Shown: one piece after another, positions 1 to 5,781 of the stretch | How the letters are laid out: each line of letters opens with the position of its first letter | Position numbering within the stretch: position 1 is the stretch's first letter | The notes under the pieces: generated by a model | Seen by the model: the letters and a program-made list of their open reading frames with translations, nothing else | Database searches by the model: none | What the model was told of the DNA's origin: nothing | Translations under genes and position numbers: made by a program | Source: Pseudomonadota bacterium | Lineage (GTDB): Bacteria > Pseudomonadota > Alphaproteobacteria > Sphingomonadales > Sphingomonadaceae | Length of the DNA stretch: 8,167 nucleotides | NCBI GenBank assembly: GCA_023413015.1 | Contig: JAEZQR010000328.1 | Location: 1-8,167, forward strand | Direction: 5' to 3'

Positions 1-372
1 GTCACGCGGATCAAGCGTGAAGGTACCGAGCGGGGCAGCCCCGACCAAGCCTTCCCGAAGTGGAAGGCAACCGGCACCATCGACTGGTCGCTGGGCGACT
101 TCGCCGCCTCGGTTACCGGCCGTTATATCGACTCCGTGACCGAAGACGTCGAGGGTGAGATCTTCAAGCTCAACAGCCGCCTCTACACGGACGTGCAGGT
201 GAGGTGGAATCCGAGCTTCCTCGACCAGCGCTGGACCTTGGCGGCGGGCATCAACAACCTGTTCGACAAGGACCCGCCGGCCTGCATCAGCTGCCAGCTC
301 AACAACTTCGATCCGACCACCTACGACGTGCCGGGCCAGTTCGGTTACCTGCGCTTGTCGTACAAGATGTAA
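1..372 (+). CDS. TonB-dependent outer-membrane receptor, C-terminal part (5' end outside window)
   Basis: This is the last 123 residues of a TonB-dependent receptor, an outer-membrane beta-barrel that imports iron chelates, vitamins or oligosaccharides using energy from TonB-ExbB-ExbD. The frame is open from the first base to a TAA stop. The family signature is clear: the penultimate-strand motif AGINNLFDKDPP (about residues 80-91), then YDVPGQFGYLRLSYKM at the C-terminus, ending in an aromatic/hydrophobic alternating strand as barrel proteins do for BAM recognition. The stretch between holds alternating strands typical of the barrel (for example GTIDWSLGDFAASVTGRY). The insert CISCQLNNFD contains two cysteines in an extracellular-loop position. 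The plug domain, signal peptide and any TonB box lie outside the window, so the substrate cannot be named. A hairpin terminator follows directly. Confidence 0.9.
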   Translation, partial: VTRIKREGTERGSPDQAFPKWKATGTIDWSLGDFAASVTGRYIDSVTEDVEGEIFKLNSRLYTDVQVRWNPSFLDQRWTLAAGINNLFDKDPPACISCQLNNFDPTTYDVPGQFGYLRLSYKM

Positions 373-380
373 GCACTCAC

Positions 381-416
381 TGGCGGCGCTCCTGTGGGGG
401 CGCCGCCATATTTTCC
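381..416 (+). terminator. Rho-independent terminator of the TonB receptor gene
   Basis: GGCGGCGC (382-389) pairs perfectly with GCGCCGCC (400-407), extended by a T-A pair. The loop is 10 nt and the stem is followed by ATATTTTCC. It starts 9 nt after the receptor stop codon, where an intrinsic terminator is expected. Confidence 0.8.
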
Positions 417-490
417 GGATGGAAAGTAGTGTTCTCCGGTGCGCCGCTTTCATCTGCCCGTGTCCACATGGCGTCGGAGGGCTTTACATC

Positions 491-507
491 CGTAACGGGT
501 ACGTAAC
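491..507 (+). promoter_or_regulatory. Direct repeat CGTAAC with 11-bp period; possible activator site
   Basis: CGTAAC occurs at 491-496 and again at 502-507, so the copies are 11 bp apart, one helical turn. They lie about 105-120 bp upstream of the start predicted from the sigma-54-like promoter at 586-601, the usual distance of an enhancer bound by a sigma-54 activator. Binding is inference; only the repeat and its position are seen. Confidence 0.3.
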
Positions 508-518
508 TGCAACAGATT

Positions 519-529
519 TGTGGCTTACA
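519..529. promoter_or_regulatory. One-mismatch copy of the shared TGTAGCTTACA motif
   Basis: TGTGGCTTACA differs at one base from the 11-mer TGTAGCTTACA found exactly at 1734-1744 and 5685-5695. It lies 111 bp before the PEP-CTERM start codon. The mismatch breaks the TGTA/TACA symmetry, so this copy may be weak or fortuitous. Confidence 0.25.
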
Positions 530-534
530 GCTAT

Positions 535-552
535 TCCTGAATATATTCAGGA
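535..552. promoter_or_regulatory. Perfect 18-bp palindrome upstream of the PEP-CTERM gene
   Basis: TCCTGAATATATTCAGGA is a perfect inverted repeat with no spacer and an AT-rich centre, which fits an operator for a dimeric regulator better than a terminator because there is no loop or T-run. It lies about 60-77 bp upstream of the start predicted for the sigma-54-like promoter. A weak sigma-70-like pair also overlaps it: TTGTGG at 518-523 and TATATT at 542-547 with an 18-bp spacer. If that promoter is real, the palindrome would be a repressor site. The regulator is unknown. Confidence 0.45.
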
Positions 553-585
553 TCATAAGTAAGATTGCTGGCCACTCCGCGCCAA

Positions 586-601
586 TGGCATGAATGCTGC
601 A
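586..601 (+). promoter_or_regulatory. Candidate sigma-54 (RpoN) promoter of the PEP-CTERM gene
   Basis: TGGCATGAATGCTGCA matches the sigma-54 consensus TGGCAYR-N4-TTGCW at all but one fixed base (CTGC for TTGC). The invariant GG (587-588) and GC (599-600) have the required spacing. Transcription would start near 612, giving a leader of about 29 nt to the ATG at 641. From established knowledge, many PEP-CTERM genes are controlled by the PrsK-PrsR two-component system with RpoN, which raises the prior for this site. Use of the promoter is inference. Confidence 0.5.
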
Positions 602-640
602 GTACCTTTCATGGGCGGGAAGTCATGAAAGGCAGGGTTT

Positions 641-1234
641 ATGAAGTCTCCCTTGATCGCATTGGCATTCACCGCGGCTCTTGCAGCCGCGCCGGTGCAG
701 GCGGCCCCCAAGCTCAGCTTCGACATCGCCGGCGCGCCGGCGTCATCTGCAACCGCGTCCGTCTCGCCAACTCTCTGCTTTGGCTGCTTCGCAAATACGC
801 AGCTGTCGTCGAGCCTCGACGCACAAATATTCGATCTCGGCACGGGCGAGAGCAAGACCTTCGATTTCTTCACCATCACGGTTGGAGGACTGGGCAAGGC
901 TCTCGTCGATGTGTCGGCCACGCTTGCCTTCGACCTACCGCCGGATGAAACCGCAGAGGGCAGCGGCAGCGGCTTCTTCGCCACCCTTTTCGGCGTGGTG
1001 AGCGGCGGCAAGCTGATCTGGCAAGACATTCCTGTGATCACGCTGGCGGATGGATCGAGCTTCAGCGTCGATTTCTCCGATATTCTTGCCTTCGGCATCG
1101 GCAACAGCGCGACCGTCAGGGCGACCGTGACGGCACTGAACGTCGCCGAGCCGGTACCCGAACCGGCTGCGATCGCCCTGCTCGGGCTGGGCGCCCTCGG
1201 GTTGGGGCTGCGTCGCCGGTACCGCCTTAGTTGA
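641..1234 (+). CDS. PEP-CTERM sorting domain protein, small and secreted
   Basis: This 197-residue protein is built for export and exosortase processing. It has a signal peptide (MKSPLIALAFTAALAAAPVQA, likely cut after residue 21) and a C-terminal sorting signal: VPEP at 172-175, a Leu/Gly/Ala-rich membrane helix at about 176-190, then RRR at 191-193. Exosortase (EpsH/XrtA-type) is known to cut at such signals in organisms that make exopolysaccharide; no exosortase gene lies in this window. The body is rich in Ser, Thr, Gly and Phe and looks like a beta-rich domain. A CFGC pair (Cys46, Cys49) is the only cysteine motif. It lacks the Trp-Ala of the PEPxxWA variant common in sphingomonads. The start at 641 has an AAAGG Shine-Dalgarno 8 nt upstream and gives a proper signal peptide. 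The role is unknown; a matrix or surface protein is likely. Confidence 0.85.
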   Translation: MKSPLIALAFTAALAAAPVQAAPKLSFDIAGAPASSATASVSPTLCFGCFANTQLSSSLDAQIFDLGTGESKTFDFFTITVGGLGKALVDVSATLAFDLPPDETAEGSGSGFFATLFGVVSGGKLIWQDIPVITLADGSSFSVDFSDILAFGIGNSATVRATVTALNVAEPVPEPAAIALLGLGALGLGLRRRYRLS

Positions 1235-1238
1235 TGCG

Positions 1239-1270
1239 CAATGGGGCAGCTCGACGGCTGCCCCATTGTC
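1239..1270 (+). terminator. Strong hairpin after the PEP-CTERM gene, touching the ssrA -35 box
   Basis: CAATGGGGCAGC (1239-1250) pairs with GCTGCCCCATTG (1257-1268), a perfect 12-bp stem with a 6-nt loop. It begins 5 nt after the stop codon. There is no T-run behind it, so termination may be imperfect or helped by Rho. Its right arm covers the first three bases of the predicted ssrA -35 element at 1266-1271. Confidence 0.65.
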
Positions 1271-1294
1271 GCGCAAGCCCGACACCCCTATATT
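1266..1294 (+). promoter_or_regulatory. Sigma-70 type promoter of ssrA
   Basis: TTGTCG (1266-1271) and TATATT (1289-1294) are separated by exactly 17 bp. Transcription would start near 1301, just before the acceptor piece of tmRNA. A GATTC site, the GANTC target of the CcrM methylase in alphaproteobacteria, sits at 1295-1299 between the -10 box and the predicted start. Confidence 0.65.
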
Positions 1295-1301
1295 GATTCC
1301 T

Positions 1302-1317
1302 GCCGGGCTTGCCCGGC
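1302..1317 (+). other. Hairpin at the 5' end of the pre-tmRNA
   Basis: GCCGGGC (1302-1308) and GCCCGGC (1311-1317) form a compact stem at the predicted 5' end of the ssrA transcript. It may protect the leader, mark where the acceptor piece is trimmed, or be part of that piece. The mature 5' end cannot be fixed from sequence alone. Confidence 0.4.
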
Positions 1318-1390
1318 TATGGCGATAAATGGCGTCGTGGAATAGGCACAGCGGACCCGGGGGCGGTACCCGGCGGCTCCACCAGTTTCA

Positions 1391-1437
1391 CTGGGTCGCG
1401 AGCGTCACGCATGAAGCGTGGCGCACCAGCGACCCAG
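1391..1437 (+). other. Excised spacer hairpin between acceptor and coding pieces of pre-tmRNA
   Basis: CTGGGTCGC (1391-1399) pairs perfectly with GCGACCCAG (1429-1437). Inside it, GCGTCACGC (1402-1410) pairs with GCGTGGCGC (1416-1424) around ATGAA, with one G-U pair. The long stem brings the CCA end and the GGGGCCG start together so the acceptor stem can form before the spacer is removed. RNase P would make the coding-piece 5' end at 1442; that is inferred from tRNA-like processing. Confidence 0.75.
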
Positions 1438-1527
1438 CTATGGGGCCGAACTAGGATCGACGTGTGTTGAAAGACGAATGCTTTCGCCCGGCCTGAATGC
1501 GCCGTTAAACCGTTCAAACTCACAAAT

Positions 1528-1563
1528 GCCAACGACAACGAGGCATTCGCTCTTGCCGCGTAA
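1528..1563 (+). other. tmRNA proteolysis tag reading frame, ANDNEAFALAA
   Basis: The codons read Ala-Asn-Asp-Asn-Glu-Ala-Phe-Ala-Leu-Ala-Ala and then TAA. With the alanine carried by tmRNA itself, the tag added to stalled proteins would be AANDNEAFALAA. The ANDN start matches alphaproteobacterial tags such as Caulobacter AANDNFAEEFAVAA; the LAA end is the ClpX-recognised C-terminus. It is two residues shorter than the Caulobacter tag. Confidence 0.92.
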
Positions 1564-1602
1564 CTGACACCCTAACGGGTAGACGTTACAAAGCTTAGCG
1601 CG

Positions 1603-1672
1603 GTCCGGGCCGCACCGGGCAACAGAAGCGGACACCGGCGGGCCGGGGAGCCCCGAGCAACAGAAGCTCCCC
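1603..1672 (+). other. Tandem pseudoknot-like units at the end of the tmRNA coding piece
   Basis: Two units share the exact 11-mer GCAACAGAAGC (1619-1629 and 1657-1667), 38 nt apart. The first has the stem GTCCG/CGGAC (1603-1607 with 1629-1633). The second has GGGGAGC/GCTCCCC (1645-1651 with 1666-1672). This fits the chain of pseudoknots downstream of the tag in tmRNA. The second closing strands were not resolved by hand. Confidence 0.55.
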
Positions 1673-1679
1673 ACCTCAT

Positions 1680-1736
1680 CTGAGCCGTCCAATTGGCACG
1701 CTGCGCGTGCATCGGTTGGACGGCTCAGCTATTTGT
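1680..1736 (+). terminator. ssrA terminator
   Basis: A 13-bp perfect stem (1680-1692 with 1716-1728, core GAGCCGTCCAA/TTGGACGGCTC) is topped by an inner GCACGC/GCGTGC hairpin (1696-1701 with 1705-1710). It is followed by a short T-rich stretch, ATTTG, at 1731-1735. It begins within about 10 nt of the likely coding-piece end. Confidence 0.7.
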
Positions 1737-1744
1737 AGCTTACA
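1734..1744. promoter_or_regulatory. TGTAGCTTACA motif upstream of sspB
   Basis: This is an inverted repeat TGTA-N3-TACA, 57 bp before the sspB ATG and directly after the ssrA terminator. It is identical to 5685-5695 in front of the kinase gene. A possible -35 box, TTGACC at 1748-1753, lies just downstream, but no convincing -10 follows. The binding factor is unknown. Confidence 0.35.
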
Positions 1745-1801
1745 CGCTTGACCCGCAACGGTCCTCGCGCCACCTATGCGCCGCACGCTGGGAGCCCCCG
1801 A

Positions 1802-2289
1802 ATGAACAGCGATACGCCGCCGCTCGAAAGTCTGATTCCTTACGATGAGATCGTGCAGGATGCCCTGCGTTCGGTCGTGCGCCGAGTGCTCGGCGATATC
1901 GAGGCGGCAGGCGGCCTGCCGGGCAATCACCATTTCTACGTCGCGTTCAAGACGCGCGCGCCGGGCGTCGAGCTGCCCAAGCATCTGCTCGAGCGCTATC
2001 CGGACGAGATGACCATCGTCATCCAGCACCGCTACTGGGACCTGCAGGTCGGCGAGGACCGTTTCTCGATCGGTCTGTCGTTCAACCAGGTGCCGGCGAA
2101 GCTCACTATCCCCTATTCGGCGGTGACCGGCTTCGTCGACCCGGCGGTCAATTTCGCATTGCAGTTCCAGGCGCCCGAGATCGTCGAGGAGCCCGAGGAA
2201 GATGAGGCGCCTGCGCCGATTTCGGCCGCGGATGCGGCGAGCCGCGAGGACGGATCGAACGTCGTCACGCTCGACGCGTTCAGGAAGAA

Positions 2290-2293
<4 letters not shown>
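1802..2293 (+). CDS. sspB: SspB, ClpXP adaptor for ssrA-tagged proteins
   Basis: SspB tethers tmRNA-tagged proteins to the ClpXP protease in the cytosol. The 163-residue protein has the three expected parts. The N-terminal helix that drives dimerisation carries LIPYDEIVQDALRSVVRRVLGDIEAAG (about 11-37). A beta-sandwich tag-binding core follows (about 43-122, with NHHFYVAFKTRAPGV and FSIGLSFNQVPAKLTIPYSAVTGFVDP). An acidic flexible linker then ends in the ClpX-docking motif VVTLDAFRKK at 154-163, as in alphaproteobacterial SspB. The ATG at 1802 was chosen because GGAG lies 7 nt upstream and the N-terminus fits the family. An in-frame TTG at 1748 would add 18 unlikely residues. It sits directly after ssrA, which makes its own substrate tag. 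Its last 4 bases overlap fumC. Confidence 0.93.
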
Positions 2294-3684
<1,391 letters not shown>

Positions 3685-3703
3685 TCAGGCGATCGGCGCC
3701 GGC

Positions 3704-5665
3704 TTACCGGCCGGGGAAGCGAACGACCCGCCTGTCCGGCCGGAAGGCGACGGTTTCGGCGATCGCCTTGGAAAGCTGCTCCTCGCGGAACGGCTTGGCG
3801 AGCTTCGGCAGCGAGATGTTGGCATCGGCGGGCAGCTCGGCATAGCCGCTGGCGATCAGCACCGGCAGATCGGGCCAGCCGGCCCGCACCGCCTCGGCCA
3901 GTTGCAGGCCCGTCATCTGCGGCATCATGTAATCGGTGATGACGAGATCGACCGGATGCTCGCTCAGGATCTCGAGCGCTTCCTGACCCGACGCCGCTTC
4001 CAGCACCCGATGTCCCAGATCGGCGAGCATGGCGGCCGTGTTCATAAGGACGAGCCTGTCGTCGTCCACGGCTAGAATGACGCGTGGTTCGGTGGCGACC
4101 GGCTGCACCGTCTTTCGTCCGCTGTCCGCCTGCCCTGCCGGCGCCGCAGCGACCGGAAGCCATAGCTCGGCGGTCGTGCCTTCGCCGGGCCGGCTCTTGA
4201 GGACCAGCTTGCCGCCGCACTGCTCGGCGAGCCCATGGACCATCGACAGGCCGAGCCCGGTGCCCTTGCCGACGCCCTTGGTGGTGAAGAAGGGCTCCAT
4301 CGCGCGCGCAAGCGTGTCGGCGTCCATGCCGATGCCTTCGTCGCGGACCGACAGGCAGACGTAGCGGCCAGGCGTCAGCCCGTGGGCGTTCTGCGCCGCG
4401 ACCGCCTCCTCGCGGGCGGCGATGATGATCCGCCCGCCGTCCGGCATGGCGTCGCGGGCGTTCACCGCGAGGTTGAGCAGCGCCAGCTCGAGCTGGCTGT
4501 GATCGGTGCGGACCGGTCTGAGCGACAGCGGGAAGCGGGTCTCGACGGTGACGCCGCCGCCGATCGTCCGCTCGACGATCTCGGCCATGCCGCGAACCAG
4601 CGCCGACACGTCGACCGTCTCGAGCTTCAGTTCCTGCTTGCGGGCGAAGGCAAGCATGCGCTGCGTCAGCGTCGCGCCGCGCTCGGCGGCATGGATGGCA
4701 TTGTCGATGAAGCGGGTAGGGTCGGCTCCCTGCGACAGGCGTCGGCGCGCCAGGTCGAGGCTGCCGAGGATCGCGGAGAGCAGGTTGTTGAAGTCATGCG
4801 CGACGCCGCCGGTGAGCTGCCCGACCGCCTCCATCTTCTGCGCCTGGAAAAAGGCTTCGCGGGCCTTTTCGAGCGCCCGCTGCGCTTCCATGCGCTCGGT
4901 GATATCGCGCGTGATCTTGGCGAAGCCGATCAGCTCGCCCGAATCGTCGCGGATCGCATCGATGACGACATGGGCGAAGAAGCGCGTGCCGTCCTTGCGC
5001 ACGCGCCAGCCCTCCTTCTCGAACCGACCCTCGCGCTCCGCAGTCTGCAGCCCGTGCTTCGGCAGTCCAGCCGCCCGGTCCTCTTCGGTATAGAAGCGCG
5101 AGAAATGCTCGCCGATGATCTCGTCCGGGGCGTAGCCCTTGATGCGCTGCGCGCCCTGGTTCCAGTTGGCCACCCGCCCCTCTGGGTCGAGCATGTAGAT
5201 GGCATAGTCGGTGACGTTCTGGACGAGCAGCCTGAAGCGCTCCTCGCTGCGCCGCAGCGCCTCCTCGGTGGAGCGACGCTCGGTCAGGTCGCGCGTGATT
5301 TTGGCGAAGCCGATCAGCTCGCCCGAATCGTTGCGGATTGGGTCTACTATGACATGAGCCCAGAAGCGCGTGCCGTCCTTGCGCACGCGCCAGCCTTCGG
5401 CCTCGAAACGCCCTTCCTCGGCCGCGGTGCGGAGCACGCGCTGCGGGAGGCCGGCCGCGCGATCCTCCTCGGTGTAGAAGCGCGCGAAATTCTGGCCGAT
5501 GATCTCATTGGCCGCATAACCCTTGAAGCGCTGCGCCCCCGGATTCCAGCTCGAGACCACGCCCTCGGTGTCGAGCATGTAGATAGCGTAGTCGGTAACG
5601 CTCTCGATCAGCAGGCGGAAGCGATCATCCGCGCTGGCGTCCGACGACAGATTTGCGTGCGCCAT
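3704..5665 (-). CDS. Soluble hybrid histidine kinase: PAS-PAS-HisKA-HATPase-receiver
   Basis: A 653-residue sensor kinase with no membrane segment or signal peptide, so it should sense in the cytosol. Two PAS domains (about 16-130 and 144-258) are joined by the short helical linker STEEALRRSEE. The HisKA box VGQLTGGVAHDFNNLL has phospho-acceptor His290. The ATPase domain shows the N box NLAVNARDAMP (Asn402), G1 DEGIGM (442-447), F box MEPFFTTK (456-463) and G2 GKGTGLGLS (466-474). The receiver (about 529-640) has acidic VDDD (533-536), phospho-acceptor Asp578 in ITDYMMPQMTG, Ser606 and Lys624. All key residues are present. The ATG at 5665 was chosen for the GAGG 5-6 nt upstream; a longer frame to 5839 would overlap the HAD gene and lacks domain support. 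No DNA-binding output is fused, so a phosphotransfer or partner regulator must lie elsewhere. An EcfG-type promoter suggests stress control. The signal sensed is unknown. Confidence 0.93.
   Translation of the reverse strand: MAHANLSSDASADDRFRLLIESVTDYAIYMLDTEGVVSSWNPGAQRFKGYAANEIIGQNFARFYTEEDRAAGLPQRVLRTAAEEGRFEAEGWRVRKDGTRFWAHVIVDPIRNDSGELIGFAKITRDLTERRSTEEALRRSEERFRLLVQNVTDYAIYMLDPEGRVANWNQGAQRIKGYAPDEIIGEHFSRFYTEEDRAAGLPKHGLQTAEREGRFEKEGWRVRKDGTRFFAHVVIDAIRDDSGELIGFAKITRDITERMEAQRALEKAREAFFQAQKMEAVGQLTGGVAHDFNNLLSAILGSLDLARRRLSQGADPTRFIDNAIHAAERGATLTQRMLAFARKQELKLETVDVSALVRGMAEIVERTIGGGVTVETRFPLSLRPVRTDHSQLELALLNLAVNARDAMPDGGRIIIAAREEAVAAQNAHGLTPGRYVCLSVRDEGIGMDADTLARAMEPFFTTKGVGKGTGLGLSMVHGLAEQCGGKLVLKSRPGEGTTAELWLPVAAAPAGQADSGRKTVQPVATEPRVILAVDDDRLVLMNTAAMLADLGHRVLEAASGQEALEILSEHPVDLVITDYMMPQMTGLQLAEAVRAGWPDLPVLIASGYAELPADANISLPKLAKPFREEQLSKAIAETVAFRPDRRVVRFPGR
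4892..5236 (-). repeat. Second copy of an intragenic PAS-domain duplication
   Basis: This encodes residues 144-258 of the hybrid kinase. It aligns without gaps to residues 16-130 (DNA 5276-5620) with about 88 of 115 residues identical by hand count. Blocks such as FYTEEDRAAGLP, GWRVRKDGTRF and DSGELIGFAKITRD are unchanged. Confidence 0.9.
5276..5620 (-). repeat. First copy of an intragenic PAS-domain duplication
   Basis: This encodes residues 16-130 of the hybrid kinase and is the partner of 4892-5236, with a constant offset of 128 residues (384 bp). Near-identical DNA runs remain in both copies, for example around 4905-4970 and 5289-5354, which points to a fairly recent duplication or continuing gene conversion. 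Confidence 0.9.
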
Positions 5666-5684
5666 GCGCCCTCGATCATTGAAC

Positions 5685-5695
5685 TGTAGCTTACA
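5685..5695. promoter_or_regulatory. TGTAGCTTACA motif in the leader of the kinase gene
   Basis: This is an exact copy of the 11-mer at 1734-1744. It lies 19 bp before the kinase ATG and downstream of the predicted EcfG start site, so a bound protein would act as a roadblock or the site would work in the leader RNA. It sits just 5' of the Shine-Dalgarno region. Confidence 0.35.
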
Positions 5696-5720
5696 TAGGA
5701 GAAAATGCCCCGCCAGACAG

Positions 5721-5745
5721 AACGAATGCGCCTCGGTAATGTTCC
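5721..5745 (-). promoter_or_regulatory. EcfG-type (general stress response) promoter of the kinase gene
   Basis: Read on the minus strand, GGAAC (5745-5741) is followed after exactly 16 bp by CGTT (5724-5721). This is the alphaproteobacterial EcfG consensus, GGAAC with a 16-17 bp spacer and CGTT. It sits in the 116-bp gap between the HAD gene and the kinase ATG, giving a leader of roughly 45-50 nt. The match and position are seen; use by EcfG is inferred. Confidence 0.65.
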
Positions 5746-5781
5746 AGCCGCGTAGCGAGATGGCGACCGAGTGCTGCTCCG

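Larger units (their letters stand above)
1318..1675 (+). ncRNA. ssrA: tmRNA (ssrA), circularly permuted two-piece alphaproteobacterial type
   Basis: tmRNA acts first as alanyl-tRNA and then as messenger: it enters stalled ribosomes with SmpB and appends a degradation tag. The gene order is permuted. The acceptor piece comes first and ends in ACCA at 1381-1384; the coding piece starts at 1442 with GGGGCCG. These join across pieces as a 7-bp acceptor stem (GGGGCCG with CGGCTCC at 1374-1380), including the G3-U wobble that alanyl-tRNA synthetase reads. The T stem is CCGGG/CCCGG (1357-1361, 1369-1373) around the unusual loop GGCGGTA. The tag frame is at 1528-1563, its stop lying in a P5-like stem (GTAAC 1560-1564 with GTTAC 1585-1589). 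Two pseudoknot-like units close the coding piece. The spacer 1385-1441 should be cut out, leaving two paired RNAs. The outer ends are approximate: about 1301-1320 on the left, about 1672-1680 on the right. Confidence 0.93.

Noticed and set aside
553..1266. Minus-strand frame opposite the PEP-CTERM gene
   Set aside because: The plus-strand protein has a signal peptide, a PEP-CTERM tail and a Shine-Dalgarno. The minus frame has no recognisable features and runs through the terminator.
1317..1692. Small minus-strand frames in the 1317-1692 region
   Set aside because: This stretch is fully explained by the permuted tmRNA gene on the plus strand, with matching stems, tag and CCA end.
1748..1801. 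TTG start extending SspB by 18 residues
   Set aside because: The added residues do not resemble the SspB N-terminus and no Shine-Dalgarno precedes the TTG. The ATG at 1802 has GGAG 7 nt upstream.
3698..3711. GCCGG-CTTA-CCGGC hairpin between the convergent fumC and kinase stops
   Set aside because: Only 5 bp, no T-run on either side, and it overlaps the kinase stop codon; too weak to call as a terminator.
4235..5689. Plus-strand open frame of 484 codons opposite the hybrid kinase
   Set aside because: The kinase frame has every catalytic motif. The plus frame shows low-complexity Arg/Ala/Leu/Val sequence, and its internal repeat only mirrors the PAS duplication.
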